Below, in pieces: positions 1-12,256 of a stretch of 64,000 bases of DNA. Under the pieces are notes generated by a model, which saw nothing but the letters and a program-made list of their open reading frames with translations, was not told where the DNA came from and did no database searches. A program made the position numbers and the translations under genes. The first letter of the stretch is position 1, and the number at the start of each line of letters is the position of its first letter. Origin of the DNA: Sordaria brevicollis (Eukaryota > Ascomycota > Sordariomycetes > Sordariales > Sordariaceae); the NCBI GenBank assembly GCA_033439795.1, contig JAUTDP010000001.1:2914001-2978000 (forward strand), in the 5' to 3' direction.

Positions 1-2029
1 TAGTGTAGGTGTATGTACTTGGTAGACATGTATGTATGTACCGTGGATCAAGATACTTGTACATGCAAGACAGAGATCTCGGCCAAAGATATCGATCAAA
101 TCCGGGCAAGTCCCGTCGAAGTCTGCCTAGAAGCCTAGAAGTACACGATAACTTAGTTCGGTGTTAGTGCTTAGGTGCTGAAGAGACCGGCGTTTGTTCC
201 GCCTTGTTTTTTGACGGTCTAAATGTTGCGCCAAAGGTCCACCGAAATCTTAAAAAGTGCATGGCGCTGGTAATGGGGCTTTGCCATTGCAACATTTGGG
301 ATGAGGAGGAGGAGGAGGAGGAGTAGTAGTAATAGGAGGAGGAGGGCTTATGTTAGTCCGATCCCTTTTGAAGAACAAATGGAGGGATGGTCATGATGAC
401 GGACTTGGTTTGGACCTGTTGGCTATGCAACTGTGACAACTAACGAACGTCCACAGAGACTACCTCTATGTACGATAAGTACCACATGCTCACATTTACA
501 TGTATAATACATAAGTCAACGCATACGGGAAATCCCAAAGTTACCGGGAAGTTTTACGAGATGAACACAAAGCCGCAAAAGTTAGGATGACGGCAATAAA
601 CGGGTTTTCATTTCTGAGGGAGGACTGAAGGACGGAGTGGACGAGTGCATGTTAGGTAATCGTACAAGTATAGTACACAGCGTGTGTGGTCTGTGTGCTC
701 GTGCTCGAGATGCTCAATCTTGTGCTCGTTGGCTGTCCCACCACCACCCCGCAACTTTCAGCTGTGGTGGTTTTCTGGTGTAGCTCTGCTATCCCCATAC
801 ATGACCAGTTGATATCATCGCTGCTCTACCAAGGACCCAATCATCGCACACCTGTGCGTTTGTGTGTGGGATGCTCTTTCAAGGCCGGAGAAAGAATGGG
901 ATTTGCGCATGCATCAGCTGATATGGAAAATGTACATTGAATTCCAACATCATTTCTTTGGGGACTGGGACAAGGTTGATGGATGATCACAGCATCTGCA
1001 ATTCTGAGCTAAAAGGTATCAAGCTAGGTCAATGGAATCGTTCCATGATTTCCAAAATCCACGCCCATGCTCTGTTTCCATCATGGCCACCCTGTAGTAG
1101 CCTTTTTTGCCATTTTCACCCGTTGGCGCATCCAGATAGGCATACCAGAATTCCCGCTGCGTACTTGCGCACATAACTTTCCCATCCTATCCCTCTCCTT
1201 TGATGCCCTTGCTGCTGCCGTCTTCTCGCTGAGAACGGCCCAGCCCAGGGCCAGCCAGACTCTGGATGATATCGCTTCCCCCTCCCAAATGCCCAAGACC
1301 GGTATATCTAGTCGCCAACTTTCCGTTTAGGATGGGGATATGCAGTTCCTTCTGTGTTGTTGCCCACCAAACTCCAAAAAAACCACCCCTCCGCAAAAAT
1401 TTGGTGGCCTTGAAAAATTTGCCCAAAACAAAAGAAAAATAGAGAAGATAAAAAACATGTGTGAAAACAAAGGAGGGAAAGGGTAGACCCAAAAAAAGAA
1501 CACACTTTCTCCAACTACCTGGTCGAGAAATGAAACGAGAAAGAAACAGAAGTGAATATGATATTTACGCCCTTTCCCCCATTTCCCACCTCCCCCGCCA
1601 TATCGGATGCCCTCTTTGAAATCGTGCGCCATTCGCCATCTGGAGAATTCGGTTACGTCGTTTGTGTCATGTGTGATGGGAAAGTGTAAAATGCATGGAG
1701 CGTATGCGAGTGTGTGGGTGATTGTGGTATATGCGCAAGAAATCGCCATGTCTTTTTTTGTTTCTGTGAAAAGTAGTACGCCCGAATTGATGTGCCGAGT
1801 CAAAAACGCAATGCCGTGCGTGTTGGAGCCATATCCGGGGTCCCGGGTCGGGGATATTCGCGCATCGACCGACGCATTTTGCGCCAAGAACTGGGGGAGG
1901 GAAAAACGGGGTCTGGCTCCTGTGGGCCGCGGCCGGCCCCCCGGGGCCCCGGAAGGGGAAGCAAGGCAGAAAGTGCGACAGTGTTTCATCAATACCTGCC
2001 ACAAAACCCAACGCCCACTGCGAAACCAC
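1..2029. other. Non-coding stretch downstream of ras-2
   Basis: I see no supported gene here. The open frames on both strands are short, use TTG or GTG starts, and lack the C/G third-position bias of the real genes in this window. The segment holds a purine triplet repeat near 303-345 and a very GC-rich patch near 1925-1960. The part nearest 2030 should include the 3' UTR of ras-2. Confidence 0.6.
303..345. repeat. GGA-type triplet microsatellite
   Basis: About seven GAG/AGG triplets are followed by AGT triplets and then further GGA triplets. It lies in non-coding DNA, so it is a simple repeat and not a coding low-complexity tract. Confidence 0.85.
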
Positions 2030-2881
2030 TCATATAATCAAACACTTTCCACGGGGACGCTTGGGCTTTTCTGTCCCACTGTACTTTTCGCTCTTGCTGT
2101 TCCCTGATGGTGGTAGCATGCGAGGCGCCGATTGCCCTTGCTGTCGCTGTTTTCGCAGTTGCTTGACAACGTCGTAGAAGGCCTTTTCGACGTTTGTGCG
2201 GGTCTTTGCTGATGCCTCAGTGAACTCGCAGCCAAGCTCTCGTGCCAGAGCATGTCCTTCTTGTGTAGAAACTTCGCGCTCCGTAACGCGGTCGCTCTTG
2301 TTGCCCACTAGCATGATCGGCACAGGCGCGGACGGGTTGGTCGCAGCGAGGGGTGATGAACCGGGGTACGCCGATGGTGACGACGTAGACTCCTTAACTC
2401 TTTGGATCTGGTGGTGGAACTTCTTGATGCGCGAGAAGGATGAGCGTGAAGAGATGCTGTAGACTAGCACGAAACCCTCGCCATCTCGGATCCACTGGTC
2501 TCGTAGCGCCGTGTACTCTTCCTGTCCTGCTGTGTCCAACACCTCTAGCATGCATGCTTGGCCGTCAATGACGACCTGTTTCCTGTAGGAGTCCTCGATA
2601 GTGGGATCATACTATATTGTCGAGGTTAGCAGTGTGCTAGGAATGAAGGTAGGCAGCTTGTTGGCCCGCCAGCCAGCCAGCCAGGGAAGGACGTGAGCAA
2701 TGCAGGGATATGCGATTGCGCAGGCAGATGATCAACGTGGAGGGAGACGGATTCGTGACCAAAGCAGACTCACAGTTTCGACGAAGTGCTCCAAGCAGAG
2801 CTGGATGGTCAAGGCAGTCTTCCCCACGCCTCCATCACCGAGCACCACCAACTTGTATAACACCTGTTTAGTCCCCACCAT
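2030..2881 (-). CDS. ras-2: Ras-2 small GTPase
   Basis: This is a Ras-family GTPase that cycles between GDP and GTP at the plasma membrane and signals in growth and morphogenesis. Two exons are read on the minus strand: 2881-2774 (36 codons, donor GTGAGT) and 2611-2030 (acceptor AATATAG), giving 229 aa. Visible motifs are the P-loop GDGGVGKT (residues 15-22), the effector loop YDPTIEDSY (37-45), switch II DTAGQ (62-66), NKSD for guanine binding, and the C-terminal CAAX box CLII. A Ser/Pro-rich insert before MLVGNKSD is typical of fungal Ras2 proteins and absent from mammalian Ras. The sequence matches my memory of Neurospora ras-2 (smco7). The terminal Ile could suit geranylgeranyltransferase I as well as farnesyltransferase. 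Confidence 0.96.
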
Positions 2882-4006
2882 GATGGAGTCTTGTTGTCGT
2901 TACTGTCGCGGATATCCAAGTGTCGAGGAAGCTGGAGCAGCACCAAGGAAAGCTTGGATGAGGGGCGGGTGAACAACAGATATGAATGAGGGGGAGAGGA
3001 GCAGTGAGAGCCGGCTTCGCCGCGTATCGAAATGTGGTGGGATGTGGAAAGGCGTAATGGTTGTGGTAAAGCAGAAGCAGCAGCACCAGCACCAGCAATA
3101 GTACTAGTGGTGAGGAATTGATGTGGTAGTGGTGTTTGCAGAGAAAGGCTCTAATAGGCGCAGCCACGAAGGAGTGGGCAATTGGAACAGGCGTTCAGCG
3201 ACTGGGAAAGGCTTCGGGGAGTTGAAGAATAGTCGTCACGTCGTCGTCGTGATGGTCGTCCTGGATGGTTGAGGTTGAGGTTATGGATTGGGGGGTGGGA
3301 AAGTGGAAGGATGATGTGAGGGAGAAGAATGATAAGAATGAAGGGCAGCGGGGGGTTGAATGGCTGCCAGTGGTTGGCAGTGCTATGTACCTCTAGTGTG
3401 GTTGGGGAGTGGTACGGGTGTCCACCGGCGGACTCGCGGGCGTGTGAGGTTGTCTGTGCAGTGTGCAGTACCTGCCCGCTAGCGATACATCCCAGAGGTA
3501 CCATTGTCGACTGGGCGTCTTGGCACAAGAGTTCTGGCTGGCCAGGATGGAGTGGATGGGAAGCAGGACCCAGAGTGGATTGGAGGGGTGCGAAGGGGCC
3601 AATAGGAAGGCTGGACTAGCGGGTAAGCGTTGGATGCGGCCGTGGAGAATGGTGTTTACTGTGGGGACCGCTCAACAGGTGGGCGGCTCTGGCCTTCCTG
3701 GTTCCTCTCTGGCAGCTGCATGGCTGGATGGATGCCCTGCCCGCCCGTGTCCATGTCCATTGCGACGAGGACGAGGTACCTGGCCCGGTGAGGTACTTCT
3801 TCCTCCTCTTCATGTTCAGAGTGGTCCCAGCGGCCCCTACGGATCCCCCTCTAATAAGCTTTGGGATTTTCCAGCAAATGGATCCTCGGCCGACGGGGGT
3901 AAGGTAATAATAAAAAGAGGTAATGTTAAGAGATTCGCTTATTCGGTGGTTTGTCGAAACAGAACTCGGAGGCAGAGCCGGCGGAAGGAAGATCAGATCG
4001 GGATGA

Positions 4007-4033
4007 GAGATGGGAGATGGGAGATGGGAGATG
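4007..4033. repeat. 7-bp tandem repeat
   Basis: The unit GAGATGG is repeated nearly four times in a row. It lies in non-coding DNA upstream of ras-2. Confidence 0.85.
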
Positions 4034-5377
4034 TCGACTTCCACTTGTCTGTGCTACAAAGGGAACTGGATGTGTAGAGGATGGCAGAAGTCGTTCGGGA
4101 CTTGGAGCTGTCGCGATGGATGCCCGTTGTACTTACCCTCACTCAATTTACCTGCAGCGCCTGCCCGGATAATGGGCGAGAAAGAGACCGTGAAGCCGAG
4201 GCGTGTTCAAAATCCAAAACGTGACTTTTTGACAAATGGATGCCTTACAAGCATAACTCCATTTGACAGATACTCCTTGGTACTCTTTCAGATCAACCTG
4301 CAAGTCAAACATATGGAGTCTTTCATTGCTTTTGATCTTGGTGTTGACCATAACCTCCCGCTCGTCCCCGACGTCAACTTTGACTAGAGGTACCGTATCG
4401 TCCGTCATGACGCCGGTGGGATGGTCCTGAGAACTCGTGCCAGGCAAACTTTTTTTTTCAACCTATCTTTATCTTTCCCAACCGGCATCTGACCAGGTGA
4501 TTGGCCTGGACAGAAAGAAAGTTGCAGCCCTTTTCCCGGAACACTTGAACATGATCATGATCCTCGGAGCCTCCTCAATGGCATTGGCACTGGCACTCTC
4601 ACTGCCGTTGCTGGCTTGAATTTCATACCTATCACACACATATCGTAGACACGCATCTTCTTCTTAGATATGTACACACCTCACATGCATGGCTTGCTGC
4701 AACCGTGACCCAAGCGACCTGCCCGCTGGTATGTAGCCTGTGAGCTTTTTAGTAGGGTGTGCTCGGCCCCACTGCTCCTCCTGTATTTGATTATTTCTTA
4801 TAGTCCGCCCGTCTCGAACTCTGGGGGCTCGACAGCTCTCTTGGTTTAGGGGCTAACTACTCCCATTCGGGTCAAGACTCCCGTGGTCGGCCTTGACCAC
4901 AATAATTAACTGTCAAGTAGACAAGAAAGCCAAAGCGTGCTCATGTAGGACAGCTGCATTGGTAACGCAGGCAAGTGTTGATACAGCGAGTTGAGCCATC
5001 CATTAAGAATGCGGCAAAGGCTGGCTCGTTGGCTGGCAGATGCTGTCCACTCTGCGAGAACGGCGCTTGCGGGACATGGAGCACCGTTCCCATGGCGCCT
5101 TTGACCCGCTCCATTCGCTCCTCCGTCCACTCGCACTCGCCAACCTCGACTCATCCCACATTGAGCACAAGCGCAGCCAACCCGGGGTCGCAGTGGTGAC
5201 AGTACACGCAGTGTAAGCAGCTTCCCGTCTATTGCCTGGGCCTGGAGCGAATCTGAGGCCATACAGCTGCTCAACCTCTGGACAGCCTTTCTGTGACCCG
5301 AACCACGGGATCTGATCCGTTGGCGACACAGACCATATCCCTTTGCCATATCTTTTCTTTTCAACACCCAGTTGACA

Positions 5378-5547
5378 TACCGCATCCTCTCATTCGATTT
5401 GGTTTTATCCTCCCCCACTTTTCCCCTAACAACATCTCCCGCAGCGTTGCATTTTGACCCATAAAACTGGCGGCGGAGCTCTCGGTGAAAGACTCAATTG
5501 GATGAAAAGTCTGGGGATAAAACCAAATCGAATGAGAGGATGCGGTA
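5378..5547. mobile_element. 166-bp inverted-repeat (MITE-like) element flanked by TA
   Basis: Positions 5380-5410 and 5515-5545 are perfect inverted copies of one another (31 bp, beginning CCGCATCCTCTCATTCG). Each arm is directly flanked by TA (5378-5379 and 5546-5547), which is what a Tc1/mariner- or Fot1/Pogo-type target duplication would leave. The 104-bp middle has no open frame. It could also be a plain palindrome that folds into a hairpin. The perfect arms and TA on both sides favour a non-autonomous transposon. Confidence 0.6.
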
Positions 5548-8429
5548 GTACGGGCTAGGGACACGGACACACGGAGACACAAGCACAACCTTGGGATGCA
5601 CGCACGGCTCTTCCCCTCCTTGACCTCCTCTTTTTCTTTCCCATGCTCTGCTACTCTGCTGTTCCTCTTTGCCTCCCTCCGTCCCGCCTCGGGTTCAACT
5701 GCCATCGTAATCGTTGTCCGTCTTCTTTGGAGTCTTTGACAGAACACGAAGACCAAGACGGGCTCAAGTACCTATCCCAAGCCGGTCTCCTCCCGGCGGC
5801 CGGGCCTTGGACCTTTTGATCATACGAGGAATTCCTCGTTGATTACGCAGGCTGCGGCAAAATCCGCCTTGTTGGCTCCCAGGCTCCGTAAAAAAATGAC
5901 CCCGTTCTCCGTTACTGTCGACATGGCTTGGCGGGCTTGGTTTGCTACGCTGTGCGTGCCAACCACGACACGGAACCACGATACGACCACGATAGTTTAC
6001 GGCTGACGATACCGATATCCGGGCCCGAGTGGCAAATCCTTGCGGTAGGGCGGGACGGGGTCATCTGTCACTTGTGTTTTCTTGGTCCGGGGAAGCGCCT
6101 CATCCCACCAAACGTCAGTTGATACCCGCTCTTCAAGACCGCACTGGCACTTGGTTTTGTTAAAGATAACTTAAATGGCGGATGATGGCGGGGGAGGGAG
6201 AGATACAAGACAAGTAACGGAACTGTCAGTGGGCGAGGATGAAGAGGCGTGCCGCTCGGTACCCAAATACACAAACTGCCTCCGGAGCGGGTGCCGGCCA
6301 GGAGCCCCAAAATAACTGCCCTGCTTGTGAAGGGAGGCAACTGCGTTGAAGCTTCGAGACGGAGAGGTTGACCATGATACGAAATGCGTCTCGCAGCATT
6401 CCCCTCCCCCAAGCCCGCCTCTCACTTTGAACCCCGGCCCGAACTTGCAATTGCTGGAACCGGTTTGTCACAGGCCTGTTCTATTCTCTTTTTTCCTTTC
6501 ATAATTCACTCAGTATCCGTTTTACTGAATTCTCTCTTTCGGGACCGCGATCGTTTTCGTATACACTCACCGGCCTTTGAACCCAACACCGGTCCCCTCT
6601 TTTTTCTTGCTTGCCCGTTGCTTTCAACAATTTTTTTGACCCCATTCCCCTGCCCCTCCCTCCACCTCCATCCCGTCGCCAAAAAAGGAGGGGCAACTGG
6701 AGGGAGGTTGAAGCGAGAGGACCCCGAAAACGCGTGAGAGGTGGACTTTGTTGCATGGTGGCCGCAGCGGCCCCGGCCAAGTGTCCAAAGCATCGGATAC
6801 CCCCCCAGCCCGGCTACATGCATGAAGTTACGGGTCAGCACCTTCCTCGTCCTCGACAGTGACCTACCGGGAGGCGGGAGGGGAATCGGAAGGTACCTCT
6901 AGGAGGTGATGATGCTTATCGCCCTATCGGTAGGTATCGGCTACCTAGGTATCTCAACTTGAGGTTGTACCTGCCACTTCCCCTCTCCTCCCTAGACTCG
7001 TCCCTTCCTCCCCATCGATGAAATGCCTCCATGTCTGATACATTTTTCAAGTCGACGGGGGGTGCTTTCCTCGTCGAGCGAATGGGGTGCAGCGACGATT
7101 GAAAGAAATGAGGCACTGAGGCAATTGGTACCTAACTTGACCCATCCCTCATGCTGTCTGAAGCTCAAAAAAACCGGAGCTCCTTCCGTTGTCACAAACA
7201 TCGCGATGGAGATGGTCTACAAGTACCTACCTACATAATGGCGACATGGAAGCCCGCAAGGTACCCGATTCAGCGATTCAGGAAACCTCCACTATCTTTT
7301 TTTGTTTTGCATGATGGACCCCGCCGTTGGAAAATAACCACCCCAGCATTTTCTCAACTCATCATCTGTTTCCCTTCTCCGATGAACCGTTGCCCCAAAG
7401 ACCGGAGTTGATGTGCATTTGATCTTCATCATGTGGGTTCCTGTTGTCGACAAAAGCAATGCGCCTCCATGTGTTTCTATGTTAACATCGATCTCCAGGA
7501 GAAACTGGTCTCCCTAGCGTCGCACAACAGCCTTACAGTCTGTTTTAAGAAAGTATGGCATTCTTGGGGGAGCGAACTGACTGGAGCGGTTCCAGGTGGT
7601 TGACAGCTTGGCACCACGGCCATCAAGATTCAAAGACCTGGCAGGCCACGCAATCCGGTGGACATCATATCCATCAGACGAAACCCGTTTGTCACGATTC
7701 TGGGTGCTCTTCCCGGACGGAGATAGGATGAAGCCTACAGTATGGAGCTTCCTCCCAGATGGGCATGGGCTGTGGCCATTCTTGGGATCTCTGTCTCCTC
7801 TCTGTAGGCGAGCTCGCGAGAAAGTCATTGTCATGGTCGCCATGCTGCGTGAACGACAAGCCCGAAACAAAGACAGAAACAGCCCAACTCGCAACTTGGT
7901 CCCCTCCTACAGCCTCCCTAGCCTCGCTAAACCAACCTCCAACCCACAGCTTTTTGGTGCTGGTTCCCACTTTAGCGGTCTTTGGGGCCTCCATCAATGG
8001 CCCAAACAAAACCACGCCCGGCACCCTTGTTTTTCAAGTCGGTTCCTCGTCGTCTACACCGGGTACCCCGGCCGAAGACTCGGGCCCATCAGCCATTTCA
8101 GGTTCCGTTCGGTGATATAGGAACGGCGACGACCAATGTCCCTAAACGATCTACGACACGATACGTACTTTGTTTCTTTGTCAATGGCCCCTAGAAATCG
8201 CGAGATACCAAGAGTCCAAGACGCCGCGGTGCCCCCTATAAGGCATGCCTTACAAGTAACGGGACAGTTGGTTGCAAAACGAGGAATGGACACCTTGTTC
8301 AGGCCATTAACCGATGAACTACACACCACTAACCTCGTTGATAGCGCCCATTAGGTCGAGCCTTTGTTATTGAGACAACCATCACAATTTTTGATCAAGT
8401 GACCAAATTCACTCACGGGCAACATTCAC

Positions 8430-8448
8430 AAAAAAAAAAAAAAAAAAA
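8430..8448. repeat. A19 homopolymer
   Basis: An uninterrupted run of 19 A residues lies in non-coding DNA. No retroposed gene or element end is visible next to it. Confidence 0.9.
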
Positions 8449-9429
8449 GACTCACATTCGTCCCACAATATCTCCTCTCAAGCCCACTCATTTCCTTAAA
8501 TCTTCAGTTCAAAATACTGGGTCCAATGACAACTGCCGACCTTGGACCGAACATCGATGGTTAGAACGAGCCGATAAAACGAAAAGAAAAGAAAATTAGA
8601 AGATTGGTTATCCATTTGCTTGTTAGCTTGTCAGGTTATGGTCAGGGATGCCGAGCCTCAGCAACGCATGGAAGTTCCGCTCTTGACATGGCCGGCTTCA
8701 TAAGCGTAGTTCCGCGATTGGGCATTGGCTGGCTAGCTACCCCCTTTGAAGTTATGATTCTCATTCTCTATCCAATCCCCTGGTTTGGGACCTGGCGGTC
8801 TGGCATTAGGCCCCGTCCACAGGGGGGCCGGCAGGGGATAAGGCCCCGGGGGACCGGTCCGAGAAAATCAATATTATTGCTGCTCCATGCCCATCACTGC
8901 CGCGCCGAGTACGCCGAATTAGGTTCCGTATCGGCGGGTTCGCTAGCAGGCTCATGGCATCCATCGTAATTTCAAATTTTTTTCTCGAAGGAGCAAGGAC
9001 AACGGTAAAAGACCCTCACGAAACAACCATCTTCAGCATAGCCGGGTTTCTGAATCAACACGTCAACCGAACCTTCCATGTCTTCCTTCTTCCTCGCACT
9101 CTTCATCTGGCCTGCGCCCTGACGCCCGAGTTCTGCCCGCCTTACTATCCTCCCACCGGGTTCCGTTCCCTTGGGTAATTAAACGGCAGGGGGGCAGAGG
9201 GATATCACACACATCCTAAACAGTCTATCCGAGATGCCATGAAAATTCTCATCCGACCGGCCGCCCCTGAATTACCATATCAACGCCGAGAAGGTAGCAT
9301 CCCGGTCCGGGGCCCGAGTCCCGAGGGAAGGATGGAAAAGCGGGAGCGCCATTTCCTTCTCGAAGGCTGACGACGCAGATTGCCGACATGACCTCGACCA
9401 GGAATGACCGGCTCATCAGTACATCGAGC

Positions 9430-10344
9430 TCAGCCTAGGACTCCGGCCACATCGTCAGAATTGATGTCGGCCTTGATGCCCAACCTTCTTGCTACCTCCA
9501 CCATGCCTCCTTCGTTTTCCTCAATCCAGAGATCCGCCCACTCTTTAGCCTCCTTGATCTGGTCCTCGCTGGAGTCAAAGTCCAGCTCGCCGGGACGTCC
9601 GACATAGATGGCGCGGAACCCATTGTCCTTCGCGGCCCTCAAGTCACCCAAATGAGCCGCCACCATCGCTACCTGCTCCGGCTTTAGGCCCAAGTCCTTC
9701 AATGCGCTCTGGTACACCTTTGAATTCGGCTTGTACGCGCCGTACAGGTCGCATGAGAGCAACCGCTGGAATCCCAACGGCGAGCTGCCATCAACTCCCT
9801 TCTGGCTGTTCAGGTCTTTAAGGGAAGCTTGGTTGCCATTGGTCAAGGCGGCCACTTGGTATCGGGAGCCGAGTAGCTGCAGTCCTTGAATGGTATCTGG
9901 CCATGGCGGGAGGTGGTGCCATGTCAAGGCGAGCTTCTCGGTCTCGGAACGGGTGAAGAGTCCATCCAGCTGCCACTTGGATAGCAGCTCAAGAAGGGCG
10001 TCGTGGTGAAAGGTGTCGGTGTCTCGCCATGGGGTCTGGCCGGGGACGAAGCCGCGGGTGAAGTCGGAGTAGGCCTTGCGCCATTCGGCGGCGAATCGGG
10101 CCCAGTCGTCCCCGGTGAGGGAACGGGCGCGGGAAAGCACCTGCTCGGACGGTGGCGTCCCAGATGATGATGATGATGTGGCGGACTCGGAGGCGGAAGA
10201 GGGGGCTGAAGACAGCTTGGCCTCGGTGGCCGAAGCCAAGGCCGAAGCTATCTTTTCCCGCCAGGCTACACAGGTTCCGAAGACATCAAAGGTGAGTGCT
10301 TTGATTTCGGATGCCCAGGGAGGCGGTTGGTGAGTAGCGGACAT
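9430..10344 (-). CDS. Type II haloacid dehalogenase-like hydrolase
   Basis: This single-exon gene encodes 304 aa with ATG at 10344. The HAD-superfamily motifs occur in order: nucleophile motif LTFDVFGTCVAWR with Asp20, motif II LTNGN (168-172), Lys205 in YGAYKPNSKVY, and the acidic motif HLGDLRAAKDNGF (231-243). The pattern is that of 2-haloacid dehalogenase (type II) relatives, which use the Asp to attack a carbon-halogen or phosphate ester bond. Fungal members are mostly of unknown substrate, so true dehalogenase activity is not established. A Ser/Ala-rich insert at residues 41-66, between the nucleophile and the cap region, is low complexity and probably a disordered loop. No signal peptide is seen, so it is probably cytosolic. 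Confidence 0.9.
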   Translation of the reverse strand: MSATHQPPPWASEIKALTFDVFGTCVAWREKIASALASATEAKLSSAPSSASESATSSSSSGTPPSEQVLSRARSLTGDDWARFAAEWRKAYSDFTRGFVPGQTPWRDTDTFHHDALLELLSKWQLDGLFTRSETEKLALTWHHLPPWPDTIQGLQLLGSRYQVAALTNGNQASLKDLNSQKGVDGSSPLGFQRLLSCDLYGAYKPNSKVYQSALKDLGLKPEQVAMVAAHLGDLRAAKDNGFRAIYVGRPGELDFDSSEDQIKEAKEWADLWIEENEGGMVEVARRLGIKADINSDDVAGVLG

Positions 10345-12256
10345 GGTTCGGATAGTGGATTATGAGGTAGGGAGGTAAGTGTGGCTTGTAGCGGTAAGTG
10401 TGAAAGAGAACAATGGTGATCAGAAACGTAGTGTAGTACGAGATCCGATCATCAGGTTAAGGTAAGGGAGATACAAACAAAGTTATGTTTTGTTGTTGTT
10501 TGTTCACAACTAACTAGCCAACAACACTCAATGGTTCGAAGAGGGGGCGCGGCTCCGGAGAATGATATCAAGGGTCCGAGGCAAATGGCATCGCTTACAC
10601 GTATGTACACTTTGCCATGCTTCCCCGCATCTGAGGAGGGCGGAAAGAATTGCGCCATTGCTACTCTCGAAACATGCTCTCCAATAAGTATCTCCTGTGT
10701 TCGATTACGTCATTGAAGTTGGTGGCTGGTTTCGGAGACTTGTTGAAAAACATTTCGAGTCAACTTATAGAAAGTTGAAGATTTGAACGCCATCTATTCA
10801 ACTGACGAGGGTTCTGATGGCTGAAATGTTTCGTGATGCAAGATGGTTGTTGACAGACGGCGCGAAACAAGGTCGAACGGCACGAGGAAGGGTAGCATTT
10901 ATTCGGGCCCGAATAACGTCACCCGTGCCGGTCCCCGCATTCAATGCCCTGGGACCCGAAGCGGTTTGGGCGGCTGCCACCAGGCAATCCCAGTCATCAC
11001 GGTAGAAATGGCAGGCACGGGTTCGGGAACTCAATCTCACAAGCCAAAAAAAATTGGCAGGCGATCTCGATGGCGAAGATGGTACGGTCCTTCCCCTCGA
11101 ACTTACAAGTTTGGATGACAAAACACCCAATGACAAGGACCGGAGGGAAAGAACAAGGAAACATCGGCGGTTCCATCGGGACCGGATGCCCTGTGCACGA
11201 CACACACAGCTGCCCGGAGTTTTTGCTCCTTTGTTCATCGGAGATCTATCGGGTTATGGGGCCTTTTTTCTTGACCTACACTTGACAGCTGGCTTCGAAA
11301 CCCTCTGACGCCACATCTTGATCCCCTCTTCTTTGAAAATCGCAAAAAACATGCTCAGAGGAGATGGTCCTTCGAACGCGCCTCATGCGCCACGACCAGA
11401 CCGGAATGCCCGAAAATGCCATTGTTGGGCAAATGAGTATCGCCAAAATTCGCCATGTTCCCTATCATGCGATTATCACCCATCGACCATCTCCACCCAG
11501 ATCAACGGCTTCATTCTGTTCGTTTCGCTGACTGCTGGAGATTCTAGAACACCTTCCATGTTGGGTGATTTGCATCGACCGATTCGCAACTCCACCAAAG
11601 AAACCGGTCGCGATGCCAATGATGAAATACTGGTTCGACCGGGCTGTGTGGGTCTCCACCAAAACACCAAAACAGTGGCAGAAGTGGGAATCAGTGGAAC
11701 TGCGATCGTCAAGATCCAACCCAACTTCTGATGTAAACGAGTTTGACGGATGTAAGTGGTTGAACAAGGCTGAATATTTTCCTCGATATATCTTGGCGTC
11801 AACGTCAGACACTCCCCTTATCTGTGTTATTCGCCTGTTTGGCCGTTACAATATGTGCTATCCAAAACAAAATCTCTGACATCCAACCTATGAAGCAGGT
11901 TTACTAGGTGAGACGTGGAGAAAAAATGTTTCGAGGACGAAGGCAAGTTCCGAAGGTCCAAGGAGAGCCGGGTAGGTGCGGTCATTGAAAATCTGGGATG
12001 ATATTCTCTGATCTTCAACGTATTTGTATAGTAGTGAGTTCCAGCAGAAAGGCAGAATAAGAATAAGATACGGTGATCTTGACTCTTTTTTCTCAAACCC
12101 ATACACTCAACTCTCTCCCCAGACAAGAAAAGCTTGACCTCCGCCAAGAATCCCATAAGCTTCGATCATCCAGACGAACAAGACCACGAGAGAGATTCGG
12201 ACCAGCAGCTCTCGACCAGAATAGGGAAAAAAAGCCAAGACACAACGACCAGCTTC
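10345..12256. other. Divergent intergenic region
   Basis: This 1.9-kb region lies between the dehalogenase gene (minus) and the membrane-protein gene (plus) and should hold both promoters. Frames such as 11318-11731 are unsupported. An in-frame open stretch runs from 12134 to 12256 just before the next gene but contains no ATG, so I treat it as leader. Confidence 0.55.

Larger units (their letters stand above)
2882..9429. other. Long gene-poor stretch upstream of ras-2
   Basis: No gene is supported in these 6.5 kb. The longest open frames (such as 3463-4077 plus and 7596-8120 plus) have no recognisable domain, poor codon bias and no convincing splice-linked continuation. The stretch probably holds the ras-2 promoter and leader next to 2882 and the 3' UTR of the dehalogenase gene next to 9429. 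It also holds a short tandem repeat at 4007-4033, an inverted-repeat element at 5378-5547 and a 19-base A run at 8430-8448. A weak minus-strand frame at about 4148-4408 (ATG near 4408) looks slightly protein-like but has no recognised family. Confidence 0.55.

Noticed and set aside
1925..1960. GC-rich palindromic patch
   Set aside because: Short and imperfect, with no associated gene end or RNA fold that I could support.
1327..2004. 225-codon minus-strand frame downstream of ras-2
   Set aside because: Composition is dominated by Phe runs from a T-rich tract and GC palindromes; no domain.
3463..4077. 204-codon plus-strand frame upstream of ras-2
   Set aside because: Trp/Gly/Arg-rich composition without a domain; it runs through a simple tandem repeat and looks like chance.
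4148..4447. 99-codon minus-strand frame with a protein-like centre (DDTVPLVKVDVGDE)
   Set aside because: It opens at TTG, has no known family, and I could not find supporting exons. Kept only as a remark in the intergenic entry.
12134..12256. N-terminal extension of the six-pass membrane protein
   Set aside because: The frame is open but has no ATG, and no upstream exon with matching phase was found; the start is placed at 12257.
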